From Neonectria sp. B-13 (taxonomy: Eukaryota > Ascomycota > Sordariomycetes > Hypocreales > Nectriaceae), in assembly GCA_002682825.1 (NCBI GenBank), contig NOKP01000009.1, forward strand, positions 806,001 through 870,000: a DNA stretch of 64,000 bases. The letters run 5' to 3'. The first letter of the stretch is position 1. Each line of letters begins with the position of its first letter. The notes beneath the pieces are model-generated. The model did not search any database, was not told the origin of the DNA, and was given only the letters and a program-made list of their open reading frames with translations. The translations under genes and the position numbers were made by a program. Shown here piece by piece: positions 12,649 through 24,867 of the stretch.

Positions 12649-13912
12649 ATGGTCAAGACTTCTATCAGCTATCTTTTCACTGACAGTCGGTCTGTCAAAC
12701 CCACAAGGGAATGGGCAGACCTGCTGAGGTCCAGTAAGGATCAGTACGCTGATTGTCGAGTTGTGTCCTTTACACGTGTCAAGGATTTGAACTCAGACTG
12801 GAAGCACGAGTATGTCCAGTTCATCGTGGAAGAGAACACTACCAAAGATCGTGCAAGAGTCTATGCCGAGCGAGGTAACGAGAAGGACCTAGACTGGGTT
12901 ACCTTTGGCCCAGCCGAGACGAAAGCCCTTGGCAGCAAAGGGAAGACAGACATGCCTCTCCCTCTAACCTCGTTGGTCTTTGGGGGTCCGTCTGGGGATG
13001 ATGTCAGTAAGAGACCAACGGTGCTTGAGCTTGCCGAGATTCTAGCTGCCACCACTGTTGTAGGCGGAGGCTATCAGTTCTACGGCCACAGTTGCTTCTG
13101 GTATGCATACACTGCATACGATGCGGCAAAGAGACAGTTTGGTGAATGGGCCACAGAGAAGAAGTGGAGATGGGGCGACATCGGAGGCGCTGGAAATGCC
13201 GGTCTCAAGGATGCCATTGGCTTGGGATGGTCCACACTCTTCAAGTTTTACTATGTCGTACGTCTACCCTTGATCTTTCATGTTAACTGACAAGCCAAGC
13301 TTACATCACCAGAGCCATGCGAAGAAATTCAAGGACGAGAGAGAGACAAACCTGACATGGTTCGGCGATATGCGCCCCATTGTCGACGACCTTTACCTCG
13401 TCGACCAGGTTACCTCCTTTTTGGAGCAAGATGACAACCAGAATAACTTCATCGCCCAGATGAAGGCCGAGGGATACGAATTGACTGAGGCCGAGGTAAT
13501 TTCAAGTGGACAGGCTTGGACTATTATCTATATACTAATGATTTTTCCACAGATCAAGGAACGTCTGCAGGCTAGCCAGAGCCTTGCCAAGGAAAACACT
13601 GGCAATGATTCCAACTGGACCAAGGAGGTTAGTAAACTCATGCTACATTTATGATTTGGCTAGGCCCTTTCTACCGTTGATAATATGAACATGGCTGATG
13701 GAATAATACAGTTTTCTAAGCTCAAGAAGGACTTGGTGGAACGAACTTCTGCTGATGCCAACGCTCAGAAGTATTTAAACTTGTACCAGAGCTTTTCAGT
13801 GCCTTCAGAGATGAACGAAGTGGCGGCAGAAGGCGCAGGCGCATACGAGACGAACAAGGCTCTTCAAATCACCGTAGGCCGCATTTTGGACGAAGCTCTG
13901 AAGCACAAGTAG
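12649..13912 (+). CDS. Uncharacterised protein, four exons, possible LRAT/NlpC-P60-like fold
   Basis: The model has four exons (12,649-13,257; 13,313-13,495; 13,553-13,627; 13,712-13,912) giving 355 residues. Introns begin GTACGT, GTAATT and GTTAGT and end CAG; phases agree throughout. There is no signal peptide or membrane segment. I do not recognise a named family. His53 lies in WKHEYVQF and Cys149 in GHSCFWYAY. An early His followed by a Cys before aromatic residues recalls the permuted NlpC/P60 (LRAT-like) cysteine hydrolases, but this is a visual analogy only. The C-terminal third is charged and helical. The gene sits between the metalloprotease and the small cysteine-rich peptide gene in the island. 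Confidence 0.75.
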
Positions 13913-14624
13913 ATAGAGTGCAGAATCTACTGCGCTATGTTCTGGTGGAAATTCTACAGCACGGTTCATAGTTCACCACTGCGCTCCATGCATCTAAAAT
14001 ATTCGATGTTAGCATCGCCTTACACAAAACGATCTACTGGCTCAAGTGTTCAGGTATCATACGAGAATTTCACCGATGTGATGTATCGTTGTATGAGGAG
14101 TTGTTGGCTAGTTGCTGTAAGAAGACAGTGGCAAGATGATACAGAGTGATACTTCACGCTAGCAAGCAGACAAAACGCCCATCTGTCCGCTAATTTACTA
14201 CAACAATAGAACAATAGTATTAAACAATTGAATGGAGACCTTGATTCTATTATTGGTTATTTATATATACTTACTAACATGCAAATAAGGGTGCACATAA
14301 CACAAGTTGGTAACGTCTCGGACGTAACAGTCTAAAATAGAGGAGAATTCTCCAAGTCTCAAGTATCTATGTGTGTCTGTCTGCCTGTGTAGAACTATTC
14401 CGACTGCAATGCCCCATAAACAGTGACAACAGCCAGGAATTGAATCGCAAGGATACTAATGATAAGGCTGCCTGTTGAAGGCAACTTCTTTGACCACTTA
14501 GACAATGGCGGTGACATCCCTGCGCCGAACATGCGTAGCCCCTGGCACACTACTCCAATCTTTCGCAACAATTTGAATGGCAGAGCCGGCCACACATCTC
14601 CGCTCCAGATCTGTTACTGCTAAT

Positions 14625-14912
14625 TCAAGTGCAGAAACACTTTTCTTGCAAAGGATCGCATTGGCCGATCTTCGGAGAGCATTGCTGTTGGCATGCATCT
14701 GGATTGCAAGCCAGGGCATGTATCGGCTGCTGTTGATTGACCTCACTTTCATCATACTCTTCTTGATGGGTTAGCTGATATGAAAACAAATAAATACACT
14801 TTCAGAGTGGTCACAACATACCCTGGACCTTCAAGGTTGCCGAAGCAGTTTGGACATACGCCATGGTAACAAGCACCAGCAGAGGAATTGCCCGACCGAA
14901 GTACATATTCAT
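14625..14912 (-). CDS. Small secreted six-cysteine peptide, CS-alpha-beta (defensin/scorpion-toxin-like) pattern
   Basis: Two exons (14,822-14,912 and 14,625-14,761) are joined across a 60-bp intron that starts GTATGT, has a CTAAC branch motif and ends AAG. They encode 75 residues. Residues 1-25 form a signal peptide: a hydrophobic core (LLVLV) and an ASA cleavage motif ending at residue 25. Residues 26-48 look like an acidic pro-segment. The last 27 residues hold six cysteines (49, 54, 58, 65, 72, 74) spaced C-x4-C-x3-C-x6-C-x6-C-x-C. The CxxxC and CxC pair is the hallmark of the cysteine-stabilised alpha-beta fold of fungal and insect defensins and short scorpion toxins. Whether it acts as an antimicrobial, a channel blocker or otherwise cannot be told. 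The first exon is too short to be noticed as an open frame. Confidence 0.7.
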
Positions 14913-15828
14913 GTTCCACACGAGAAATGGTTCTCTTGAATTTTGCAAACAGTGAAATTGATCAATCTGGCCAGAAATAAGAAGATGTCCCCAAGAATAT
15001 CAGAAGTCCCATTGAGTTATGATACCAGTTATAGATAACTACATGACACATATGGTGTCTAGTTGTCCTTCAGCTTATTCAAAATGTCCATCGCATTCCG
15101 GCCGATTCTTATGCACGTACAGGTTCAGCTGAGCAGTATCCCTGCATATTGGTTGTATTGAGACATGCCAAGTCACCCTGTAGTGATGCTTGAATCAATA
15201 GTTGGGAGTTTAGCCTATCTCTATAATCTTTTTGGTTAGCTTATTATATCGGTGCGGGCTGAACATCGTGGCACTAAAATGAGATGGAATAAGCGAAACC
15301 TCCGGATGCACGCGTTTCGTAATAGCGTACGAGGGTGGAACGACAATTTGAGACAGAGCTGTAGAGGAGCGTATATACTGATTGTGGCTGCCTGAGAACC
15401 CCTGGTCATTAACTATCCTGGAATCCATAATCCGAGATAGTGGGGAGGAAGCGTGGCCCGTTGAAAAGGCCTAGCCGTCTACCGATTAGGAATCCGCAAT
15501 CTAAGCCGTAGCTCAAGAGTCGCCTATGCACGGCTGGATAGAAAAGGTCTAGCCGTTAACCTAATGGGAATCTCTCGACTATTACCCGCAACGGGACTCT
15601 AGGGGGAGGCTTCGCTAAACCCGCATCTGAAAAACAGTAACGGGGACAAGAAGGTCAATTTCATTGATTAAATGTTTCAGGGTGGATGTTTCTGTGAGTA
15701 TATTACATCCCCTGCCTCTCATTTAGGTGAACCTCTACGCTTCATCCTGAATTCTCATTTTCATTAAGATTCACCAAACGTCTATCCAAGTCTTTTAAAA
15801 AACAAGATCCACCGTCTAAGAGAAGATC
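14913..15828. other. Intergenic, no gene seen
   Basis: Upstream regions of the peptide gene (minus) and of the small plus-strand gene. I see nothing else that can be supported. Confidence 0.45.
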
Positions 15829-16152
15829 ATGGCTCTTACTTTCACGAATATCAACGTCACAAACGGCCTGGATGTCCCTGTGATCATCCGCGGTCATGCC
15901 AACCAAAACATACCTATTGCTGCCGCTGTGGGCAATATATTTACCACAGTTACGATCGCCCGTTGTATTTTTGTTTCCCTGAATCTCAACGGCGATCCCG
16001 AAGTGGAATGGCAATATCGAACCCCGGCAATTGTGGAGCTGCAAGGTCCATTCACCGCCACAATCGCGAGGGGCATGATTGGAGATTCGCCCGAGGTGAA
16101 GGTTTATGATGCAAACGGGCACTACGTCACTGAGCATTATTTTACCAGATGA
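15829..16152 (+). CDS. Small uncharacterised beta-rich protein
   Basis: This is an intronless frame of 107 residues whose ATG lies in a good fungal context (GATCATGGCT). The composition alternates hydrophobic and polar residues (FTNINVTNGLDVPVIIRG at residues 4-21), suggesting a compact beta-sandwich, with one cysteine and no signal peptide. I do not recognise the family. It resembles small cytosolic fungal beta-proteins such as aegerolysins or lectins in size and texture only. The long complementary frame on the other strand is treated as a shadow, because the plus frame has the clean start and coherent beta pattern. It lies between the cysteine-rich peptide gene and the pore-former-like gene. 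Confidence 0.55.
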   Translation: MALTFTNINVTNGLDVPVIIRGHANQNIPIAAAVGNIFTTVTIARCIFVSLNLNGDPEVEWQYRTPAIVELQGPFTATIARGMIGDSPEVKVYDANGHYVTEHYFTR

Positions 16153-16682
16153 GATACTGGATGAGATGGACAAGCTGGGCGGGGAAGGAGAAGGAGATTG
16201 ATTTTTTCGGTTATACATTTATTGTGCCGCAAAATATTGAAAGCACAGTTTAGCCCTATTTTCAATTTCTAATCATCAAGTGTTTTTTGTCTCGTTGTAA
16301 CCTTTGGACATGTAAAATGGAAAGTTTTCGTGGATCGGGAGCAGAAGCGATGAATTTTATGTAGCAAAGCCATGCAGTTTCATTATGTGTGTCGTGTTGC
16401 CTCTGTTCTACGGCAGCTCGATTGAAATCTTTCGTTGACTGAAATATATTAAGACTAAAACTTAGGAGGAAAATTACTTCCCAATGACATTCTAGCAGCT
16501 CGTGACGTTACGAACTGTTAAAGCAAATGGAAGTGGTGTATTTAAGACCGCAGAATAAATTTCCATCCCTTACCTCGTTCCTATCTTTGTCAAGGGTGCT
16601 GAAATAGACATTCCCTCCAACTGTTACAAATTGTCTTTCTCTAGGTACTCAACAATCCATCTGTTCTATCCTCCAAGACGCT

Positions 16683-18225
16683 TCAACCAATGGTCTTTTC
16701 GGAGAGAATGGCTGTGACAAATCCTGCGGCAGCCTTTTGCAGCTTCTTCAGACTATCAGTCGTCTCCTCCACCTTTTGAGTAATGTAGCCCTGGCGAATA
16801 AACGCATTCTCCTCGGTTGTGATGGTACTAATTGCTCCGAGACACCCACCGATTTCAGCGTAAGACTGGCCTTGATCTTCAAACATCAGACTGAGCTCTC
16901 CAACTGCGCTGATGGCAAGTTCGATCTTCTTATCCAAGCCTTGGAACTGGTGAGTCATGGTCGTGACCGATTTCATCAGCAAGAATTCCTTGTCGTTTTC
17001 ATTTTTCAAAGCGTCGTATTCGACTTTGAGCTTTTCCCACGCCTTATGCAAGTTGTCAGCATTATTTGCTAAAAAGCCCAGTGGAACCCATCCGAAGACT
17101 GGGATCCAACCAACTGAGACACCAATTCCGATGGCCAATCCTGTGGCTGACTTCCAATCGTCGAATTTGCCGTTGTACTCGTTCAATTTCTCCGACATCA
17201 GCTTCATAGAGCCCTGATATTTGTTGTTGAGAACTTGGAGGTATGGTGTCTCCTGATTCTTAGGATTCGAAGCTGGGCCCGTGATATATTGCGTGATCAT
17301 GCGCTGGACCAGGGGATACACCTTCGTTGTACTGTCTCGAAACTTTGCGTGTGGCGTTGTTAGTGAGTGCTCAATGTAGTTGGGCTTTCAAGCAATGGGG
17401 ATGGAATGGTTTCTCACGGACCTTGTTCAAATCATCAACGAGCTCTTGCGTCACCTTTTGCCCTTTTTCAGCTTCCTCTTGAAGTAGGCGCAGTGAAAGG
17501 CGTGCCCCTGCCAGAGCGTTCTTGTATTCCTTGTCCTGGTCTTCCAGTGTCTCATACTTCGGATCCAATAGAACCATTAGATGAGCATGGAGGTTCATTT
17601 TTGAGGCCTCCGTGAGGTACCGCATTGTCGCCTCGCTCCAGGTGACCGTGTAAGAGCCGGCTTGGACTATCTTAGGTCAGTGATGACGAACTGAAACAGA
17701 CAGGCAAGCATCTTTGGGAATAGATGTTGATTGTCTGCATGAATTGACAAGATATGGTGGAAAGAGATATACTAACCCATTTTGGGCAACTTGGTGTCGT
17801 AGAACGGCTTGCATGATCCTCCCATTCCAACCAGAGCAGCCTTGGTTAGGTCATAGATTTCAGGGTCAATGTTGCTCAGCACCTTGAAGGCATCTGCGGT
17901 ATATTGGCTAGTGAATGCAGCCTCGTCAACAGGAAAGCCCTTTCCTGTCATCACGTAGGCCTTCAGGGCTATACCGCATTGGATTGTCAGCTTCTTCTAT
18001 CACGTTATCGCATAGTATGGATAAAGACAAACGGGGAGTAGTCAACTTACCGAAGTAACTTTCTCCCTGCAAGATGAACTTCTTCTCCTGTTTCTGGTGC
18101 TCAATCTCCTCCATAGGTGAGAGTAGAACAGAATCAGTCGACTTGGAGAGTCTTTCCAAGGCCGCTTTGAGCTTGAGGTCATCGTCGCTGGTGGGATTCC
18201 ACTTAACCACTGCTGGGTTTGACAT
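16683..18225 (-). CDS. Alpha-helical pore-forming-toxin-like protein (ClyA/HBL/XaxA type)
   Basis: Four exons (18,051-18,225; 17,777-17,968; 17,422-17,666; 16,683-17,342) give 423 residues with consistent phases. Introns start GTAAGT, GTTAGT and GTCCGT and end TAG, TAG and AAG. The protein is almost wholly long amphipathic helices around one hydrophobic hairpin at about residues 270-296 (GLAIGIGVSVGWIPVFGWVP). This is the architecture of two-state alpha pore-forming toxins such as ClyA, HBL/Nhe and alpha-xenorhabdolysin A, and the length fits XaxA-type subunits. No signal peptide is present, as is common for such proteins. Family membership is inferred from architecture, not from a search. 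The introns argue against very recent acquisition from bacteria. No obvious B-type partner gene is present in the window. The 5' ends of this gene and the MACPF gene face away from each other across a 1.77-kb gap. Confidence 0.6.
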
Positions 18226-19993
18226 TTTCGTTGGAATAGGAGCTGCGGATGCAGGGATAATTCAAGATGAAGAGAATTTTGGTATGATGCGTGTTGCCAA
18301 AGTGGTTGCAAGAAACAATGAAGTCCGGAGAAGGTGACTGGATAGAACGTCGCACACCGGCATTCATACCACCTTATATATGCAACAATTGCTAACCTTG
18401 AAGACTTGTTTCACACGATGACGCAAGAGAGCCAGAGGCAACGTCGGAATTATTGCGTTGTCCAAGAGATCTTAACTCTCTATCACAGGGCTATCTCACC
18501 GCCATATGTGTAGCTTGACGCTAAAGGCGTCGAGAATAGTTACAACCTACGGGATACGTGATTTTCATTGAGGCCTCTCAACACAATGAACTTAGTCTAG
18601 CGCCGCCAAGAGAATTGTGGCTGGCTGATAAAGGGACGACGAGGAATACGTATTATGTAGACCAAGGGTTTACGGCAACGGAATGATCTGTGAGCTAAAT
18701 TATGAGGCCACAGACTCGAATGGAAAGCCTGGACCGACCTCTCTGAATTTGGATCGACCCATAATGATGTCTGTCGCTCGATATGGGTTTACAGCAAGCC
18801 ACATTTACATTTCAAGTTTCCAAAGCTAGGTTGTTCTGCAGCTGTAAACATGCGCTAGTCCAAGTCGAAGAGTTGATACGTGGTCCGACTTGACCATCAT
18901 GTGGTTGCATCAATGGCCCAAAATAGTTGTTTGTACGATGCGAATGGCGTGCGAGGTTTGACTGGTCGGGGGTGGAAATTTGACTATGCTAATAATAAAT
19001 GTAAGAGGAGCCCTACAAGGACTACCAGAGTCCTCGGCGAGCAATCTCTGACTGCTGGCCAAGTTGAAGTCTTACAATATACCAATACCTACCCTTCAAG
19101 CCTAATATCCCACCCTGGTCGAACCAACCTTTACAAATAAGCACCGCACGGACGATGTTCGCTCGGTTCCCCACAATGCTGTAGGAACTAGGGGTCAGAA
19201 TGCATGGATCCTGGAACATCATTATCACACGCACTATTGAAATAGCCACTATGAGAATGTATTCGATAGCGTAGGTTCAGCAACTCAGACCGCTATTATA
19301 TTTCCTGAGACGGCTAGGTATGGTTGCTCTTGGCTATGCGAGTATTTAATAGCGCCAGTTCAATGTCGCATAAGCGCCGCTATGCGGCACCTCCCCTGTT
19401 TATACTCCACCACAACAGAAGCTAATGCCGATGTCCGCTAGTTCTCTCCCATAGACGGCTGGGACCGCAGACCCCTACGCTCCCGCTTTCCCTAAAACTT
19501 CGTTTCAGCTTGACCCAGGCCGCGTCTTGGCGCACTAAGACATAACTGACCGAACTCGTAGGAAATGACGCGTTTCTCTCACCGAAGTTCTCGGGGACGG
19601 GACTCGCCGAGGCAAGAGCACAACTAGCTAACTCTTTTGAGAAACCACGCGCTTAGGGCTCGAATCAAGATAGCTGGCTAGCGATCGTCCGTGACCGGAC
19701 TTGTCCACCCACCTTCGTGTCGGTGAATACCATACGATCAACTTCTGTGAGACATACTCCACATCTGCACGGTGCTTGGGTCGGGCATGGCGGAGGGGGG
19801 AAGAGTGTGACTGACATTCCGGGCTCAGGCGATCCAGCCTTTTCTTTGCGTGGCCTCAAGAACTCTCCCCTGAATTAGGTGAGAGACGGCTGAAAAGTGC
19901 GGCGGTGGTTATAATAAAGAGAGTATAATCACCCTAGAGTTTTATCCATTCCTCCAACCTATCTGATCTTTCTATATCGGCATTTTGTCTCCT
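18226..19993. other. Divergent intergenic region between the two pore-former-like genes
   Basis: About 1.77 kb of ordinary composition. A short plus frame at 18,880-19,140 has two cysteines but no signal peptide or family resemblance. I see no supported gene or regulatory motif. Confidence 0.45.
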
Positions 19994-22601
19994 ATGATGG
20001 CTGCTCCACACCCAAAGTTCCAAATTGCCATTTCTGGCCCTGATGGCTCGGTGTTTCCGTCCTTCCCCAGCGATGAGTTGGGGGGGGGGGATGTTGCAGC
20101 AATAACGCTCTCTAATATTCGAAGCAAGTGTAACATGTGAGTCCAGGCTTCTTCTGGGATAAGGCTTTCACTTTTCACAGCCTCGTACTGAGAAGTGGTG
20201 CTAATGTGAAATGAACAAATTCCAGCTCCACCAAGCTGTTCTTCACTGCAGACGGCAAAACGCGTCTTGATGATAAAACAACGCTGGCATATTACATGAC
20301 ATTGACGGTGGAGGTGAGTGCTTAATATCTCCATATATTCTTTCCGTCTCCCCAAAGTGGCAATCTGAATGAAGCTGTCGAAACAGTAGCAATTTGCAAC
20401 ACAGCTCAATATAAAGCAAAATCATTCAATTTATCTCCAGACTGACACTCTTCAGGGTCAAAAGATTTTTAAACCGGATCCTGCTCCAGCTCCTGTTCCA
20501 GCCCCAGCTCCCGTTCCAGCTCCCGTTCCAGCTCCAGCTCCCGTTCCAGCTCCCGTTCCAGCTCCAGTTCCTGCTCCAGCTCCCGCTCCAGTTGCTCCAG
20601 TTCCAGCCCGGCTGCCCCTGTTGCAGCTCCAGCAGCTCCAGCTCCAGGAATTCCAACCTTCCAAGTCAAGGTTACTGACAGTAGCCCTGCCGCAGGCACG
20701 CCACTAGCGCTCCCCGCCGAAAATGCCACAATGGCAAAGCTTCTGGAGCAGGCGAGCAAGGCCAAGTTCCTCGAACGTGGAGTTCTGCCCACCTTCACGA
20801 ATACAGATCTGGCGGCTCTGAGTGCAAACTACGCGGGTGCCGTTGGCACCGAAAAGCTCCCGGAGCCTGCGGAGCTTAAGGAGGCAGACTGGGATGTCGT
20901 GCTGAGGAACAACCGAGCTTTCCATGGCTATTACTTGGACTCCCAGAAGGGAATCTTGGTTAAGGCGCCGAAGCCAGCGTTTCGACTGCGCGGTATTCCT
21001 ATTCCTGGAACGCCCGCGAAAGGAATGGACGATCAATTGGTAAGACATCGATTTCTAAGAAACTGGGACACCTCAAAGCTCTAGTGAGAAATATAATGCT
21101 CATTACTTATCGAGGTATAACAACTTGACTGATATTTCCTCCATAGCGGGTGTACAATCCCTCAATTCCGCCTTTCTATGTCGACGATGCCGCTACAGTC
21201 AATGTGACTGAAATGAATCACCAGACGAATAAGTTGCTTATCAAAGAAGGATTCAACTCACTGGCAGTCGGCGGCAGCATGTACGTATCATCACCTCTCC
21301 ATCGATTATCACTCTATTTATTCTCAGTATCTCCCGTTACCATTCCGATCGAGTTCTGATTACTGTGTACATTCCAGCGGCGGCCCAGCCAAGATTCCCG
21401 TCTCGATCTCCGCCGCTTTCGATGACGAGCATTCGTGGGCCAACCAGAATAAAGATGTTACAAACATCGATACTCTTGCCGTTACCTACAACGTCCGTTT
21501 ATACCCCTATGAGCAACCGCTCTTTTCAGCACTTCAGCTAATAAATCAACACAGTTTCCCCGCGTTGTGGTTGAGCTTGAATCTGAGTCTCTTGAGCTGA
21601 CTCCAGAATGCGCTCTGGAAGCATGTAACGTGACGAACCAATCTGGAGTTGATCGCTTTAGACGCCGATATGGTACAGTCGCATATTTTCAGTTCCCAGG
21701 GGAGCTTCACTGCTAATAATTCCAACTCAGGAAACGTCTTTGCTACATCCTTCACCTTAGGCGGCTACTTGTCCAGCACGCGCAGTGTCACAAAAAGCGA
21801 ACTAGCAAGTCTTGAACAAATCAAGGACCAAACTCGCAAGAGTGCTGGCCTCAGTATACAGACCCCCAAGGTCAGCGGCTCCTTTGGAATTGCATCTACC
21901 AGTGGCAAAGGATCGCAGGAAGGAGACGCGACTCTCCACCAAGAGGCTCGACTCACATGGGATGCCCATGGCGGCAACACGCTTCTAGCATCCAAGTACG
22001 TTTTAAAATTGGTTCCTCTCATGTAGACCATTTCTTTCAAGTCTATTCTTGGTTGGCTATTGACTGACTATCGACGCGTATAGCCCCACGGCATGGGTTA
22101 GCACAGTCAAGGACCATCGCCTATGGCGATTGATGAATGTAAGCGTCATACTGTCCCCCCAAAGTAGACTCAATCTTTCTTTTGGACCATCGGACTAAGG
22201 ATAAATAACAGCAACAAAGAGTCGTCCAGCTTTTTAGTCTGATCCAAGATCTTGACGTCGTTGCTTACAAGAACCTCATGCACCCATCTTCTGAAACCCA
22301 CGCCGGAAAAGATCCCATCAAAGACCCAGAGTATAACGCCAAGATTCGTACATACATTATTGATGAGCTTTTGAAGTCGTCCGAAACCAGTGAGCTGCTG
22401 AGGCGGATGGAGGAGTATTACCGGACCAACAAATACTACGCCCGCCCAGCCCTGGACGAGTTTGACACATTCATGGAGACGAACTACTCCACCTCACGGA
22501 CTGCATTTATAGCCCCGGGCCTCAAATGGAATGGACTAAGTCTCAGTCAAAGGACCTTCTTCGGGCTATTTATGGCCAGTAAGGGTGCTATTCGGCTTTG
22601 A
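19994..22601 (+). CDS. MACPF (perforin-like) protein with ubiquitin-like N-terminus and Pro-Ala linker; frameshift in linker
   Basis: Nine exons are visible: 19,994-20,136; 20,226-20,313; 20,441-21,039; 21,147-21,280; 21,378-21,492; 21,555-21,672; 21,731-21,995; 22,084-22,138; 22,212-22,601. The first ~85 residues look like a beta-grasp/ubiquitin-like domain (LFFTADGKTRLDD then TLAYYM). A Pro-Ala-Val linker follows, then a long C-terminal region. The junction of exons 6 and 7 encodes YGNVFATSFTLGGYL, which fits the MACPF signature Y-G-x2-[FY]-x6-G-G. No signal peptide is seen. Exon 3 is one base short of keeping frame: the linker is read in one frame before the C run at 20,607-20,609 and in another after it. 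The gene is therefore either broken by a 1-base deletion or affected by an assembly error. Splice sites elsewhere are clean, so decay would be recent. Known MACPF proteins form oligomeric membrane pores, but the target here is unknown. Confidence 0.75.
20480..20647 (+). repeat. Short tandem repeat encoding the Pro-Ala linker
   Basis: Imperfect repeats of CCAGCTCCCGTT/CCAGCTCCAGCT type encode Pro-Ala/Pro-Val. The repeat gives open frames in several readings on both strands and is a natural place for slippage. The frame change of the surrounding gene lies at the C run 20,607-20,609. Confidence 0.85.
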
Positions 22602-23842
22602 TTGGGTGCTCATAGTGGTGACGTTGAGTACTGAATCTCAAGTACTTGAACCTATGGATTTGCTAGTGAATGAGCAGCCTGAATTTGCGCTATTTGAAGG
22701 AAGTAGTATATTCTGTAGCAAGCAATACAACAGTCTTGCCGGTCTCAATGGTGGCCTTGATGACGTTTTCGTTCTGTTGATTTCCAAGTGTTGACTTACT
22801 TGACTTATGGTTGTTTTCTTTAAATTGAAGAGACTGATTGAGGGTGCGGGTAGCTGTGTCTTGCTGATTCCCTGTTTACCGGACATCTGAATAGTTACCC
22901 GTCCTTTGAGACAACGGCTGGGAGATATCACTAATACAAGAGATTCTTACTTTTACATCTTACTTGACCCACATGGTCCACTTGACTATTATCACATCGC
23001 TGCATTGGGTGATCGTCATGGTTTGCCGTGGGAAAAGCGCGCCAGTAAGGAGGAATTTAACATAGCAGGACTATACTGACCAACTCTCATATAATCTCTT
23101 CAAATATAAAAAAGTCTCTTAGTCTCTCTGAAGAAATGCAACTTCCTTTATAACTAGGCTAGTAAGATAGGCGCTAGACAGCCGTGCCAAGAATTCCCCA
23201 GGGATGCGATGAAGGGGATGCTATACTTCGGTGTCCCATTCGCCTCTGCAGAAGACAAAAGCATCGGCGGCTGCGCTGAGGAAGAATGCCGTCAGGTGAA
23301 CAGCCTGACCACTGAGGTCTTGCTTGGAGATGACTATGTTTGAGAGGCCGCTAGGGCAATGGAAGAAAACGCAGTGATGCATTTACTACCACAGCGGGGG
23401 ATTCAACTACTCCCCATAGTATGCGATTGATGTGTAGGTGCCTGCATGAAAGCCTTGAGAACTCGCTTCACGCCCATAAGCTCTTCTCCGCTCTCTTGGC
23501 GCATATTGGCAAGCAATCGAGGTGGCAGGTAAATCGGGACAGACCGACGTCTCGACTCTAGGGAGTCCAGAATATCTCACTCGGAGTCAATAGCGAGATT
23601 GCCGGCGCAGTCTGACGTGACAATGGTGAGTTTCTTTTGTTTATGCTCTTCCGTGCCTGTGGTTTGTGGTCATTCAACACAACGCCTATTTAATGAACTC
23701 TCAACTTTTCTAACCCAAACAATTCATTGCAATAGTTGCCTTTTACCCAGCTGCCCACACTGAACTCTCTTATTTCCTCTTCACAACAGATAGACACCTG
23801 CACTTCAACAAAATATCACGATTCATTCCACCGCGGCGAACA
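22602..23842. other. Intergenic or decayed DNA
   Basis: No intact gene. The segment 23,200-23,420 keeps a partly open plus frame around a TGA, which suggests a decayed gene fragment of unknown family. Confidence 0.4.
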
Positions 23843-24867
23843 ATGCCTGTGCCCGAAGTGTCACTGCAAAGGTGGCTCTTCGGTTCGTCTTTCGATCCCC
23901 TTCCCCTTGTCAAAGCATTCATCGACGCTGATCACCCTGATACGTGGTATCTTGTCCTTTTCGATATTCGCCCTATCTCGAAAATAGTTGCATTGGATCT
24001 CTAAAATGCCGGCCTGCGCCCTGGAGACTGAGTCTTTCTCTTTGTTAGGATTGAGATCTATTTTCCTGCCATATTTATGGGAATCATTGCGGCTGGTGGA
24101 ATTTTTACCGGGGCGAGTCCAGCATTCGGTCCAGCAAAGGTGGTCCATCAGCTCCGAGACAGCGACGCACTATTGGCTATTGTTCAGAAGAACAGCCTCA
24201 CAGTTGCCCTTGAAGCCGCATCAAAGGTCAGCCTTCTAGTCAATCGGATATATTCCTTCGACGGCTCCATTTCTCCAATTACAGGGAGCAGCTCAGATGG
24301 CGCTAAACATTGGTCAGAGCTGCTGGCCGGCACGGCAGAAGCCCAGCAGTTTGACTAGATGGAACCCGCAAATCCGCGTGAATCGACCTGCTGCCTCAAC
24401 TACAGCTCCGGGACCACAGGGCTGCCGAAGGGCGTCGAGATAACACATTACGCATATATTGCCAACGGAGAGGCACAAGTTCATATAGAGCTCAAGAAAT
24501 CCTCCTTGAGCCCAGAACGGCGAGAGAGAGGTTACTGAGCCCAATAAGCCAGGAGAACTATGCTTCTCGATACCAACAGTGATAAAAGGCTGCTGACGTA
24601 ACCCCAAAGCCACTCGGGAGACGATCGTGGCTTAAAACGGGAGATATCCCGTACGCAGTCAAGTATGGACCGGGAGCGAGGATCTACATGGTGGATCGCC
24701 TCAAAGAGCTCATCAAAGTGCGCGGCTTCCAAGTCTCGTCATCACAGCTGGAAGGTGCCCTGCTCGAACGGGAGGGCGTTCTTGATGCTGATGTGGTCGA
24801 AGTGACCATCCCAGCCTCACAAATCTCCTACTTCCTACTTCCTCTTTCTTCACAACTCCTTGCATGA
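23843..24867 (+). pseudogene. 4-coumarate-CoA ligase-like acyl-CoA synthetase, decayed
   Basis: Collinear pieces of an adenylate-forming enzyme lie on the plus strand in shifting frames. They are an N-terminal part ending NAGLRPGD with TGA where Arg is expected; a segment with GGIFTGASPAFGPA and YQLRDS-like HQLRDSDALL; the AMP-binding motif [15 protein letters not shown] at about 24,395-24,440; and a C-terminal part with YGPGARIYMVDRLKELIKV and GFQVSSSQLEG at about 24,665-24,760. Several stop codons (CGA-to-TGA type), frameshifts and missing segments between the AMP motif and the C-terminus show that it is non-functional. Intact relatives are peroxisomal or secondary-metabolite CoA ligases of about 550-600 residues. 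Transition-type stops fit mild RIP. Confidence 0.8.
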